DNA from: Nostoc sp. NMS9
GTDB taxonomy: Bacteria; Cyanobacteriota; Cyanobacteriia; Cyanobacteriales; Nostocaceae
Direction: 5' to 3'
Assembly: GCF_017114995.1 (NCBI RefSeq)
Contig: NZ_JABXKL010000020.1
Coordinates: 1-64,000, forward strand
Length of the DNA stretch: 64,000 nucleotides
Shown here: positions 6,849 through 16,795 of the stretch, piece by piece
How positions within the stretch are numbered: the stretch's first letter is position 1
Layout: each line of letters opens with the position of its first letter
The notes under the pieces: generated by a model
The model's input: the letters and a program-made list of their open reading frames with translations, nothing else
The model's database searches: none
Told to the model about the DNA's origin: nothing
Made by a program: the position numbers and the translations under genes

Positions 6849-9800
6849 ATGGTCAGCATTCCCGGATATCACGTTAGCAAAGAACTCTACAACGGTTCTC
6901 GAACCTTGGTTTATCGTGCTAATCGAGAAACTGACCAAAAATCTGTGGTGATTAAGCTGATGAAAACTGCTTATCCCAGCTTCAGCGAATTGGTACAGTT
7001 TCGCAACCAGTTCACCATTGCCAAAAATTTGAATCTCCCTGGAATCATCCAAACCTACAGTCTGGAATCCTATCAGAACGGCTATGTGTTAGTGATGGAA
7101 GACTTTGGGGGAATTTCTCTAAAGCAGTGGCAAGACAGAGGAGAGAATAGGAGAATAGGGGAAACACCGCAAGCTCTCATTGAGTTTTTACAAGTAGCGA
7201 TCGCACTGTGCAATACATTAGATATTCTAATTCGTTATCGGATCGTTCACAAAGATATTAAACCTGCCAATATTTTAATTCATCCAGAAACTAAAGAAGT
7301 TAAGTTAATTGACTTTAGTATTGCATCTTTATTGCCACGAGAAACTCAAAGCCTCATGAGTCCTAGTGTATTAGAAGGGACACTTGGCTATTTGTCTCCA
7401 GAGCAAACTGGACGGATGAATCGGGGGATTGATTACCGTACTGATTTTTATTCTCTGGGTGTAACTTTTTACGAATTACTAACAGGGCAATTACCATTTC
7501 AATCGCACGATCCGATGGAATTGTTGCATTGTCATATTGCCAAACTTCCGCCTTTAGTACATGAGATTAATCCACAAATTGCGCCTGTACTCTCATCTAT
7601 TGTCAGCAAATTGATGGCGAAAAATGCCGAAGACCGCTATCAGAGTGCATTCGGACTGAAATATGATTTAGAAAATTGTTTGGCTCAACTCAAGGAGACG
7701 GGTAAGATTGTAAGTTTCCCAATTGCTCAACGGGATGTGTGCGATCGCTTTATTATCCCAGAAAAACTCTATGGGCGTGAGCATGAAGTTGAAACTCTGC
7801 TCAAAGCATTTGACCGCGTTAGCAACAACCAAACAGAACTAATGCTGGTGGCTGGTTTTTCTGGTATTGGTAAAACTGCTTTAGTTAACGAGGTTCACAA
7901 ACCTATTGTCCGGCAACAGGGTTACTTCATCAAAGGCAAATTTGACCAATTTAATCGTAATATTCCCTTTTCCGCTTTTGTGCAGGCATTTCGAGACTTA
8001 ATGGGACAATTACTGAGTGAAAGTGATGTCCAATTGTCAACTTGGAAAAATAAAATTTTACAAGTACTTGGCGATCAAGGGCAAGTCATTCTTGAGGTAA
8101 TTCCTGAACTAGAACAAATTATTGGTCAACAACCACCTGCAACGGAACTTTCACAGAGTGCAGCCCAGAATCGCTTCAATTTACTCTTTCAAAAGTTCAT
8201 TCAGGTATTCACCACAAAAGAACATCCATTAGTAATTTTCCTCGATGATTTGCAGTGGGCTGATTCTGCATCACTCAAATTGATGCAGTTGTTGATGAGC
8301 GAGTCAGGAAGTGGCTCTTTACTTTTAATTGGGGCTTATCGAGACAATGAAGTATCTACCGCGCATCAGTTGATATTGACTTTAGCGGAGATTCGCAAAG
8401 CCAATGCGATAATTCACAGCATTACTTTAGCTCCGTTAAGTAAAGCTAGTTTAAATCAATTGGTGGTTGATACCTTGAGTTGTTCAAGTAAAACTGCTCA
8501 ACCACTAACGCAACTCGTCTATCAAAAAACTCAAGGAAATCCATTTTTTGTAACCCACTTTCTCAAAGTATTATATGAAGATGGGCTGATTACTTTTAAT
8601 TTTGCTCAAGGTTACTGGCAATGTGATATTGCTGCTGTGAAAGCACTTGCCCTTACGGATGATGTTGTAGAATTCGTAGCGCTACAGTTGCAAAAGTTGC
8701 CAGATGCAACGCAAAATATGTTGAAATTAGCTGCATGTATTGGCAACCAGTTTGATTTGCTAACCTTAGCAATTGTTTCTGAACAATCGGAAACCGAAAC
8801 AGCAGCATCTTTATGGAAAGCTTTACAAGAAGGGTTAGTTTTACCTACTAGTGAAGTTTATAAATTTTTTCAAGATAATGAACATAATTCTGACTCAAAC
8901 CCCTTAAATTTTAATTTCCAAATCCCCACCTATAAATTTTTACACGATCGCGTGCAGCAAGCCGCCTATTCGTTGATTCCAGATGAAGAGAAACAATTTA
9001 CACATCTTAAAATTGGTCAATTACTCTTGCAAAATACGTCTATTGTTCAACAAGAGGAGCGAATTTTTGAGATTGTCAGTCAGTTAAATTGTGGAATAGC
9101 ACTAATCATCCAGCCGACTGAACGTCAACAGTTAGCTCAGTTAAATCTGAATGCCGGTCGAAAAGCGAAAGAAGCTACCGCTTATGGTGCAGCAATTCAT
9201 TACCTCAATTATGGAATGCAGTTATTGCCGATTAATAGTTGGCAAATCGCCTACGAACTGACTCGAAATTTATATGAAGAAGCCGCCGAAGCTGCCTTTC
9301 TCAACAATGAATTTGAGCAAATGGAATCTCTTATTCAGGTTGTCATCGAACAAACAACAACTTTACTAAATAGAGTGAAAGTTTATGAAGTTCAACTTCA
9401 AGCTTATCAGGTGCGGGATCAATCATTGCAAGCGATCGCCACTGGGCGTGAACTTCTCAATCAACTTGGGGTAACATTACCTGAATCAGTAACACCTTCA
9501 GACATTCAACAATATGTATTAAACACGCTCTCTACATTGGCAGGCAGAAGTATTCAGGGCTTAGTTGATTTACCATTGATGGAAAATACCAAAGCTTTGG
9601 TTGCTTTACGGATTATGGCTAGCATTGCTCCCGCCATCCACCAGAATTGCTCGTATCTGTTTCCAATTTTGGCCTGCGAAGAAGTGAATTTATCTCTTAA
9701 ATACGGCAATGCACCACTTTCTGCACCAGGGTATGCAGATTTTGGAATTGTACTTAATGCTTGTAACCAACTAGAGTCAGGCTACGAATTTGGTAAGCTA

Positions 9801-12266
9801 GCTTTAATGCTTGTAGATAGATTTCAAGCAAGATCTGTTCAAAGCATGACTATATTTAAGGTAGCTGCATTAAATCAATATAATAAACAACATATTCGCA
9901 ACTCAATAAGTTTATTACAGCAATCGCATAATATTGGATTAGAGACAGGCGATTTTTTTCATGTGATTACATCGATGATTTTCAAGTTATTCTATGTCTA
10001 TTTAAGTGGCAAAGAATTTTTAGAAATATTGCTAGCAGATATCAGAGCCTATGAGTCTAATTTTGCAAAAAATCAGCGCTTATTAAATTGGTCGAATATA
10101 GTCTGTCAAAGCATTAAAAATCTAACCGAATATAGTAATAATCCAGAGTCCCTCATTGGAGAAGATTGTCAAGAAGAACAACTTTTATCTTCTATCATCA
10201 AAGAAGACGAATTAACACCCCATATATTTTTCTTAAATAAGTTAACACTCAGTTATCTGTTTGAGAATTTTCCGGCGGCAGTTGAGAATGCTAATCAGGG
10301 AGAGCAATACCTCAACGGTGTCCCAGGAATGCTATCTGTGCCAGTCTTCTATTACTACGATTCTTTGTCCCGGCTTGCTGTCTATCCAACGGTTGAACAG
10401 TCTCAACAGGAGAAATTACTCTTGAAGGTTGGCGAAAACCAGGAAAAATTGCAGTTTCGAGCCAAATTAGCACCGATGAATTTCCAGCACAAATTTGATT
10501 TGGTGGAAGCAGAACGCCATCGGGTTTTGGGGGAAAAGATGCCAGCAATAGAATTGTACGATCGCGCCATAACTCTAGCGAAAGAAAACGAATATATCCA
10601 AGAAGAAGCCTTGAGCAATGAACTAGCTGCCAAGTTCTACCTCGAATGGGGCAAAGAAAAAATCGCCCAAGTTTATATGCAAGAAGCTTATTACTGCTAT
10701 GCTCGTTGGGGTGCTAAAGCCAAAACTGACAACCTAGAAAAACGCTATCCTCAACTCCTGGCTCCCATCTTACAAGGGCAGCATCATCGCTTTCAATTGA
10801 GTTCAACTATCGATGCATCATCATTTCTACATCAAACCATCCACACAAACCTTTCTAGCAGCATTATTTCGGAAACCCTCGATTTTACCGCCATCTTTAA
10901 AGCCTCACAAGCTCTCTCCAGTGAAATTCAATTAGAGCAATTACTCACTACCCTTTTGCAAGTGGTGATGGAAAATGCCGGGGCACAAAAAGCTGCTCTG
11001 CTTGTACTCCAACAGGGCGACTTAGTGGTTGAAGCTGTAGCTACCATCAACGAAGGAATCACTCTGGTATCTGTACCATTGTCAACCAGCGAAGGCATTC
11101 CCGTCACATTGGTGAACTATGTCAAACGCAGCTTAAAAACTGTTGTGCTGGATGATGCAACAGCACAAACTGATTTTATCGCCGACTCATATTTCATGCA
11201 GCAACAACCTAAGAGTGTGTTGTGTACGCCGATGTTAAATCAAGGTAAACTCATCGGGCTGCTATATCTAGAAAATCCGCTGACAATTGGTGCATTTACA
11301 AGCGATCGCACCGAAGTTATCCAACTGCTATGCGCTCAAGCTGCCATCTCTCTAGAAAATGCCCGTCTTTATCAAGAATCTCAAAATTATGCCCAACAGT
11401 TAGAGCGATCGCTACAAGAACTTGAGCATACCCAATTACAAATGGTGCAAAATGAAAAAATGGCAACCTTGGGTAATTTGGTTGCTGGGGTGGCACATGA
11501 AATTAATAATCCCATTGGATTTCTCAAAGGCAGCCTTAACAATGCCGAAGAGTATATTCAAGACTTACTCGCTCACATCCAATGCTACCAACAACATCAT
11601 CCCAATTCTGCGATCGCAGTCATTGAGCATGGTGAAGAAATTGACCTAGAATTCCTGACTGAAGACTTACCAAAGCTAGTAGGCTCGATGAAGGTGGCTT
11701 CAGAAAGGATCAAAGATATTAGCATTAGTCTCCGCACCTTCTCCAGAGCCGATACAACCGAAAAAGTTGCTTGTAACCTCCATGAAGGGATTGAGAGTAC
11801 GCTGTTGATTTTGAAGTATCGCCTCAAAGCTAACGAAAAACGTCCAGCAATTGAAGTCATCACTGAATACGGAAAATTACCGCCTGTTAAGTGCTTTTTA
11901 GGACAGCTAAATCAAGTATTTATGAACATCCTTGCTAACGCAATTGATGCCTTAGATACTTCCTGCGAGGGGCTTTCTTTTGCCCAAGCACAAGCCAATC
12001 ATCACCAAATACTGATTCACACCGAAGTATCCAGTGGCCAAAATATGGTGATAATTCGCATCAAAGATAACGGTCAGGGGATACCAGAGGAGGTTAGAGC
12101 AAGGATCTTCGACCACCTATTTACAACAAAAGAGGTTGGGAAAGGAACAGGATTAGGATTAGCGATCGCTCGTCAAATTGTCGAAGAAACCCATAATGGA
12201 CGGTTGAGTTGCAATTCTGTGCTTGGTGAAGGAACAGAATTTGTCATTGAGATTCCAGTATTTTAA
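6849..12266 (+). CDS. HstK-type hybrid: Ser/Thr protein kinase - AAA ATPase - GAF - histidine kinase
   Basis: A 1805-residue cytoplasmic signalling protein. Residues 6-270 are a Hanks-type kinase with Lys36 (VIKLMK), HKDIKPAN (catalytic Asp136) and DFS in place of DFG. Residues about 310-580 are an AAA/STAND-like ATPase (Walker A GFSGIGKT at 336-343, Walker B VIFLDDLQWAD near 465). A long helical region follows, then a GAF domain (about 1350-1510). At the end are a HisKA (AHEINNP, His1550) and HATPase (NILANAIDAL, DNGQGIP, GKGTGLGLAIA). This order is that of the HstK family of filamentous cyanobacteria. No receiver or REC domain is attached; the partner regulator is unknown. Single gene after the 6S RNA. 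Confidence 0.95.
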   Translation: MVSIPGYHVSKELYNGSRTLVYRANRETDQKSVVIKLMKTAYPSFSELVQFRNQFTIAKNLNLPGIIQTYSLESYQNGYVLVMEDFGGISLKQWQDRGENRRIGETPQALIEFLQVAIALCNTLDILIRYRIVHKDIKPANILIHPETKEVKLIDFSIASLLPRETQSLMSPSVLEGTLGYLSPEQTGRMNRGIDYRTDFYSLGVTFYELLTGQLPFQSHDPMELLHCHIAKLPPLVHEINPQIAPVLSSIVSKLMAKNAEDRYQSAFGLKYDLENCLAQLKETGKIVSFPIAQRDVCDRFIIPEKLYGREHEVETLLKAFDRVSNNQTELMLVAGFSGIGKTALVNEVHKPIVRQQGYFIKGKFDQFNRNIPFSAFVQAFRDLMGQLLSESDVQLSTWKNKILQVLGDQGQVILEVIPELEQIIGQQPPATELSQSAAQNRFNLLFQKFIQVFTTKEHPLVIFLDDLQWADSASLKLMQLLMSESGSGSLLLIGAYRDNEVSTAHQLILTLAEIRKANAIIHSITLAPLSKASLNQLVVDTLSCSSKTAQPLTQLVYQKTQGNPFFVTHFLKVLYEDGLITFNFAQGYWQCDIAAVKALALTDDVVEFVALQLQKLPDATQNMLKLAACIGNQFDLLTLAIVSEQSETETAASLWKALQEGLVLPTSEVYKFFQDNEHNSDSNPLNFNFQIPTYKFLHDRVQQAAYSLIPDEEKQFTHLKIGQLLLQNTSIVQQEERIFEIVSQLNCGIALIIQPTERQQLAQLNLNAGRKAKEATAYGAAIHYLNYGMQLLPINSWQIAYELTRNLYEEAAEAAFLNNEFEQMESLIQVVIEQTTTLLNRVKVYEVQLQAYQVRDQSLQAIATGRELLNQLGVTLPESVTPSDIQQYVLNTLSTLAGRSIQGLVDLPLMENTKALVALRIMASIAPAIHQNCSYLFPILACEEVNLSLKYGNAPLSAPGYADFGIVLNACNQLESGYEFGKLALMLVDRFQARSVQSMTIFKVAALNQYNKQHIRNSISLLQQSHNIGLETGDFFHVITSMIFKLFYVYLSGKEFLEILLADIRAYESNFAKNQRLLNWSNIVCQSIKNLTEYSNNPESLIGEDCQEEQLLSSIIKEDELTPHIFFLNKLTLSYLFENFPAAVENANQGEQYLNGVPGMLSVPVFYYYDSLSRLAVYPTVEQSQQEKLLLKVGENQEKLQFRAKLAPMNFQHKFDLVEAERHRVLGEKMPAIELYDRAITLAKENEYIQEEALSNELAAKFYLEWGKEKIAQVYMQEAYYCYARWGAKAKTDNLEKRYPQLLAPILQGQHHRFQLSSTIDASSFLHQTIHTNLSSSIISETLDFTAIFKASQALSSEIQLEQLLTTLLQVVMENAGAQKAALLVLQQGDLVVEAVATINEGITLVSVPLSTSEGIPVTLVNYVKRSLKTVVLDDATAQTDFIADSYFMQQQPKSVLCTPMLNQGKLIGLLYLENPLTIGAFTSDRTEVIQLLCAQAAISLENARLYQESQNYAQQLERSLQELEHTQLQMVQNEKMATLGNLVAGVAHEINNPIGFLKGSLNNAEEYIQDLLAHIQCYQQHHPNSAIAVIEHGEEIDLEFLTEDLPKLVGSMKVASERIKDISISLRTFSRADTTEKVACNLHEGIESTLLILKYRLKANEKRPAIEVITEYGKLPPVKCFLGQLNQVFMNILANAIDALDTSCEGLSFAQAQANHHQILIHTEVSSGQNMVIIRIKDNGQGIPEEVRARIFDHLFTTKEVGKGTGLGLAIARQIVEETHNGRLSCNSVLGEGTEFVIEIPVF

Positions 12267-12433
12267 GTAATTTGCGATTTTCCTCTCAATGCATAACGCT
12301 TCTAATTTTTCGGTAATGTGGAGAACAGCAATAGCATAATTCTACTAAATCTGTATAACTTGATTCTAAATGAGGTAGCGTTCAGAGTTAAAATTACACA
12401 ATTGCGTTGAATTGTGGTTAAAACTACAAAAAA

Positions 12434-13699
12434 TTGTTAAAACAACTAACTAATACCGTATTTCCAGCCTCGGTCTTCCGACTAGAGAGTGGTTTAACTT
12501 TTATTCATCAAGAAATTCCCACTACTCCTGTAGTTGTGGCGGATGTTTGGGTGCGTGCTGGAGCCAGCTTAGAGCCAAAACCGTGGTTTGGCATGGCGCA
12601 CTTTTTAGAACACATGATTTTTAAAGGTACGGCGACGCTACCCCCTGGAATGTTCGATTCCAAAGTGGAAAATCGGGGTGGCGTGAGTAATGCAGCAACA
12701 AGCTATGATTATGCTCATTATTCACTCACCACAGCTGCTACTTATTTAAAAGATACTCTTCCCTACTTGGGAGAACTACTACTCAATGCGGCAATTCCAG
12801 AAGATGAATTTAGCCGGGAACGGGATGTAGTGCTAGAGGAAATTCGCTCTTGTCAAGATGATTCCGATTGGATAGGATTTCAAGCGCTGATTCAAAGCAT
12901 CTATCCACATCATCCTTACGGACGTTCGGTGCTGGGTACTGAGCAAGAACTGATGCAGCAATCACCAGAAGCAATGCGCTGTTTTCACCACGCCCACTAT
13001 CAGCCGGAAAATATGACGGTGGTAATTGCCGGAGGTATAGCCCAGCAACCAGCTTGGGAAATGGTAAATCATTCATTTGCTGATTTTGCCGAACGCTCGA
13101 ATTGTCCGCAGTTTGAGAAAGTGACAAAGCCCGCGATCGCAGGAATTCATCGTCAAGAGTTGTGTTTACCACGCATAGAGCAAGCGCGATTGTTGATGGC
13201 GTGGCTGGTACCCGGAGTAGAAGATATTCGTACTGGCTATGGTTTAGATTTTTTGTCAGTGTTATTGGCAGAAGGGCGAACTTCGCGTTTAGTGCGCGAT
13301 TTGCGAGAAGATTTGCAATTGGTACAGGGAATTTGCAGTAGTTTTTCTCTACAACGGGAATCGAGTTTATTTACAATTACTGCTTGGTTAGAACCAGAAA
13401 ATCTGGAGGAAGTTGAGTCTTTAATTTGCACTCATTTGGATGATTTGCAGACTAAAGGAATTAGTGAACAAGAACTTGCTCGTACACGCAGACTTCTATG
13501 TAACGAGTATGCCTTTTCTACCGAAACGCCAAATCAACTTACAGGGCTTTATGGATATTACAATACCATTGCCCAAGCTGAATTAGCTGTGACATATCCC
13601 CAGCAGATTCAGTCTTTTGATGCCCAAGAATTGCAAAAATTAGCTAAACAGTATCTCTCGCCACAGAATTACGCGGTTACTGTACTTAAACCGTGTTAG
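12434..13699 (+). CDS. M16 family zinc peptidase, catalytic subunit
   Basis: The 421-residue protein has the inverted zinc motif HFLEH (about residues 56-60) within GMAHFLEHMIFKGT, and the downstream third-ligand region ERDVVLEEI. It is thus an active M16B (processing-peptidase-like) protease. The second half holds the typical LAEGRTSRLVRDLRE block. An in-frame TAA at 12419 leaves TTG 12434 as the first plausible start. The next gene is a paralog without the zinc motif; together they probably form a heterodimer, as in PqqF/mitochondrial-processing-peptidase-like bacterial pairs. Confidence 0.92.
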   Translation: MLKQLTNTVFPASVFRLESGLTFIHQEIPTTPVVVADVWVRAGASLEPKPWFGMAHFLEHMIFKGTATLPPGMFDSKVENRGGVSNAATSYDYAHYSLTTAATYLKDTLPYLGELLLNAAIPEDEFSRERDVVLEEIRSCQDDSDWIGFQALIQSIYPHHPYGRSVLGTEQELMQQSPEAMRCFHHAHYQPENMTVVIAGGIAQQPAWEMVNHSFADFAERSNCPQFEKVTKPAIAGIHRQELCLPRIEQARLLMAWLVPGVEDIRTGYGLDFLSVLLAEGRTSRLVRDLREDLQLVQGICSSFSLQRESSLFTITAWLEPENLEEVESLICTHLDDLQTKGISEQELARTRRLLCNEYAFSTETPNQLTGLYGYYNTIAQAELAVTYPQQIQSFDAQELQKLAKQYLSPQNYAVTVLKPC

Positions 13700-13703
13700 T
13701 TAT

Positions 13704-13800
13704 TGAGCATTGGGCATTGGGCATGGGGCATGGGGCATGGGGCATTAGTTTTTGACAAATGACAAATGACAAATGACAAAGGACAAAGGACAAATGACAA
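13704..13800. repeat. two adjacent heptameric STRR tracts
   Basis: 13704-13746 consists of GGGCATT/GGGCATG copies and 13753-13800 of TGACAAA/GGACAAA copies. The second tract runs into the 5' end of the next gene and creates in-frame ATG codons that are probably not the true start. Confidence 0.85.
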
Positions 13801-15065
13801 CCTTGCTACAAAAATCGCCCATCCATCGCACTGTATTGAACAATGGCCTTGTCGTGCTGGTGGCAGAAAATCCGGCTGCGGACATTATTGCAGCACGAAT
13901 CTTTGTGCGTGCCGGTAGTTGTAACGAAAATCGGGAACAAGCAGGGTTAGCACATTTGTTATCAGCAGTGATGACAAAGGGATGTGATGGACTTTCTAGC
14001 TTGGAAATTGCAGAAAAAGTTGAGTCTGTAGGGGCGAGTTTGAGTGCGGATGCTGGCACTGATTATTTCTTGCTATCTTTCAAGACGGTAACATCTGATT
14101 TTGGGGAAATTTTAACATTGGCAGGGCGGATTTTGCGATCGCCGACTTTTCCCGAAACTCAAGTCGAACTAGAACGGCGTTTAGCACTCCAAGATATTCG
14201 TTCCCAAAAAGAGCAACCGTTCAATGTCGCCTTTGAACAAATGCGGCAGGTAATGTACCAAAATCATCCCTACTCCATGTCAGTGCTGGGAGATGAAACC
14301 ACCATGAGCCGCTTAACTCGTGCAGATTTAGTGGAGTATCACCAGACTTATTTCCGTCCAGATAATGTAGTAATTAGTATTGCTGGTAGAGTCACACCCA
14401 CAGATGCAGCAGCGTTGGTGGAAGAAGTTTTTGCTGATTGGCAATCCCCATCTCAGGCACTACCAATACTGAATTTACCTGAGATTAAGGTAGAACCGCA
14501 GGTAAGACTAAAGCCAATACAGACACAACAATCAATCGTCATGCTTGGGTATTTGGGAACATCGGTGAGTTCTGTTGACTACGCCGCCCTGAAGTTGCTA
14601 TGTACCTACTTAGGAAATGGGCTTTCTAGTCGCTTGTTTGTTGAATTGCGGGAAAAACGTGGTTTAGCTTACGAAGTATCCGCCTTTTACTCCACAAGGC
14701 TATTTCCAGCGTCGTTTGTGGTTTATATGGGTACAGCACCAGAAAATACCAGCATTGCTCTAGAAGGACTGCGTACAGAAGTAGATTTGTTATGTACTAC
14801 CGAAGTATCTGAAAGCGCACTCCAAGCTGCTAAAAACAAGATCCTGGGGCAATACGCCTTGGGTAAACAAACGAACGGGCAAATTGCTCAGATATATGGT
14901 TGGTATGAAATTTTGGGCTTAGGAATTGATTTTGACACAAAGTTCCAAGAATTGATTGCGGCGGTGAGTGCTAAGGATGCGATCTCTTCAGCTTGTAAAT
15001 ATTTAAAAGAGCCTTACTTGTCTTTAGTTGGTCAAGAAGAAGCAATTAATCGCGCGATCGCGTAA
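13794..15065 (+). CDS. M16 family peptidase-like protein, non-catalytic partner
   Basis: This paralog of the preceding gene has GLAHLLSAVMTKG where an active enzyme would have HxxEH, so it cannot bind zinc in the usual way. It retains the C-terminal-half LREKRGLAYEVSAF with the R/Y residues that complete the substrate pocket of a partner subunit. It is therefore probably the regulatory half of a heterodimeric M16 protease. The track begins at ATG 13773 inside a heptamer repeat; the ATG at 13794 (MTTLLQKS), immediately before conserved sequence, is more likely. Confidence 0.9.
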   Translation: MTTLLQKSPIHRTVLNNGLVVLVAENPAADIIAARIFVRAGSCNENREQAGLAHLLSAVMTKGCDGLSSLEIAEKVESVGASLSADAGTDYFLLSFKTVTSDFGEILTLAGRILRSPTFPETQVELERRLALQDIRSQKEQPFNVAFEQMRQVMYQNHPYSMSVLGDETTMSRLTRADLVEYHQTYFRPDNVVISIAGRVTPTDAAALVEEVFADWQSPSQALPILNLPEIKVEPQVRLKPIQTQQSIVMLGYLGTSVSSVDYAALKLLCTYLGNGLSSRLFVELREKRGLAYEVSAFYSTRLFPASFVVYMGTAPENTSIALEGLRTEVDLLCTTEVSESALQAAKNKILGQYALGKQTNGQIAQIYGWYEILGLGIDFDTKFQELIAAVSAKDAISSACKYLKEPYLSLVGQEEAINRAIA

Positions 15066-15175
15066 CTGAGAATGTGCCGCAGCTACGCCCATCAGAGATA
15101 TTGTAAAATTCAGCAGCTGTTTTTTAGACCAAGCGGCTGTACCATTAGCATGAGAATATTCTGGGAGTGAATTCC

Positions 15176-16171
15176 ATGCAAAGCAGCCTGACAGCAAGTA
15201 TTTTGAGTTACTTAAAATTACTAGACCCAACTGTAAATCGCTGTAAAATGGAAAAACAGCAAAAGGATTGGTGGCCAAAGAGGTCTAAATCTTTATCAGC
15301 TATTAAAATACTCTTGTTCTTGGCTACGCCTCTGTTTATTACCTCAACGACTCTAGTATCAATAGCAGCCCCACAAAAAATTGCCCAAGTAAATCCTGGA
15401 AATAGCATCAACCGCCCTAGCCTCAAAGTTGGTAGCCAAGGCGAACGTGTGACTGAACTTCAGGCAGCTCTGAAACTTTTGGGTTTTTATTCTGGTGCAG
15501 TAGATGGCATTTTTAGTGAAAATACAGCTAATGCTGTTTCCCGATTTAAACAAGCAGCTGGCTTGAATCCAGATGGCGTTGTTGATGCCAGCACTTGGCA
15601 ACGACTTTTTCCTAATCAACCAGTAGCAGCATCAACCGCCCCTTCATCCCAGCCAAGATTTAACTCAGCTACAAATTTTCCTGTTCCAACCCAAGCTAGT
15701 AACCTCACCAACGTTGTAAATCCCAACCCCAACTCTCCCAGACAAGCTGTAACACAAGTTCCGACTAGACCAGAACCAAAACCTACCACCCCAAAAAAAG
15801 CTGTAACCCAAGTTACGAACAACCCTGAACCAAGACCTGCTACTCCCAGAAAAACTACAACTTCTAGCACAAAGAAACCGCCGAAGCGTACTACATCAAC
15901 TACTCGAACTCAGTCAAACACAACTACAAAACGAACTCCTGGTATTCAATACACCTCAGAAGGATTGCCAATTTTGCGTATAGGATTACGTGGTTCTGAA
16001 GTTGTTAAGTTGCAACAACAATTGAAAAAGCTTGGTTTCTTGAAAGGTGATGCCGATGGAGACTTTGGCGAGACAACCGAAGCAGCAGTGAAAGCTGCAC
16101 AAAAGCGCTATGGTTTAGAAGCTGACGGCGTAGTTGGTGGCTCTACCTGGGAGGTTCTTTTGCGGCGTTAA
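15176..16171 (+). CDS. peptidoglycan-binding protein with two PG_binding_1 domains
   Basis: Residues of about 45-67 form a signal or anchor helix, after which the protein is extracytoplasmic. Two PG_binding_1 domains follow (LKVGSQGERVTELQAALKLLGFY and LRIGLRGSEVVKLQQQLKKLGF, at about 85-148 and 267-334 of the track ORF). They are separated by a Pro/Thr/Lys-rich low-complexity linker of some 110 residues with the repeated unit KAVTQV. It probably binds cell-wall glycan; no catalytic domain is visible. GTG 15167 is the track start, but GGGAG eight bases before ATG 15176 supports the latter. Confidence 0.85.
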   Translation: MQSSLTASILSYLKLLDPTVNRCKMEKQQKDWWPKRSKSLSAIKILLFLATPLFITSTTLVSIAAPQKIAQVNPGNSINRPSLKVGSQGERVTELQAALKLLGFYSGAVDGIFSENTANAVSRFKQAAGLNPDGVVDASTWQRLFPNQPVAASTAPSSQPRFNSATNFPVPTQASNLTNVVNPNPNSPRQAVTQVPTRPEPKPTTPKKAVTQVTNNPEPRPATPRKTTTSSTKKPPKRTTSTTRTQSNTTTKRTPGIQYTSEGLPILRIGLRGSEVVKLQQQLKKLGFLKGDADGDFGETTEAAVKAAQKRYGLEADGVVGGSTWEVLLRR

Positions 16172-16503
16172 CCGTATCCCTACTCTTAAAACTTGGTACA
16201 TGTAGCGTCTCACCCGTCCGTAACCAGAGTTACGGGCAAAAATTCGGCGTGAAACTTCCCTACGGGACGCTACGCGAACGACAAGCTCAGTGCCAAGATG
16301 CGACTTCTCTACAAGAGGCTGCGCCAACGACAAGGCTCAGTACAAGTCAGTCGAATGCTGCCCACCGTATAAAACTAGATAATTTATTTCTTGGAAATCC
16401 CTAATCACTGAGGTTTCTCGACTTAGAGCTGATTCGTAAACAAAAGCTTAAGCCGCCATTCGCTTTACCATTAGACGAATCAATGAGCCATAAATCATTG
16501 TTT
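16172..16503. other. intergenic repeat-rich region
   Basis: Contains inverted and direct copies of cyanobacterial dispersed repeats (CCGTAACCAGAGTTACGG palindrome, TCTCTACAAGAGGCTGCGCC, ACGACAAGCTCAGT twice). No gene seen. Confidence 0.55.
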
Positions 16504-16674
16504 TGTGTGAATTTCGCGCTAGGCACCCGCTCAAAAACTGAGCTAAGAGAACTGACACTGCGCCCAAAGGCAGAATACCAAGCATTGCAAACCGTGCGAC
16601 AATAACAGCTTTCCGCTGATTGGAAAAAGCTCTATGACGCAAGAGCGGGAGTTGAGGGAACGAGCATTTTTTGA
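16504..16674 (+). pseudogene. C-terminal remnant of an IS1182-type transposase
   Basis: Read in the plus frame from 16537, the sequence gives TELRELTLRPKAEYQALQTVRQ, then a TAA at 16603, then QLSADWKKLYDARAGVEGTS. This matches my memory of the C-terminal consensus of IS1182-family DDE transposases (LTLRP...YQALQ..R..Q....WK..YA.RAGIEGT.SQ). The upstream CVNFALGTRSK looks like a decayed Cys motif with CTRSK. No ends or target duplications were found. The 64-residue minus-strand ORF at 16448 is its shadow. Confidence 0.65.
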
Positions 16675-16795
16675 CTTCGCCAATAGCATAGATTGCTCAT
16701 TTACCCTCTCTTCCAAGACTAATTCGAGTCAAGAGTGATAAATAGAGGTATTTCATTTGCTTCCGTTAGGAGCTTGACTTTTAAGACAGTCGCTT

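Noticed and set aside
16448-16642. 64-residue minus-strand ORF
   Set aside because: Antisense shadow of the transposase remnant read on the plus strand.
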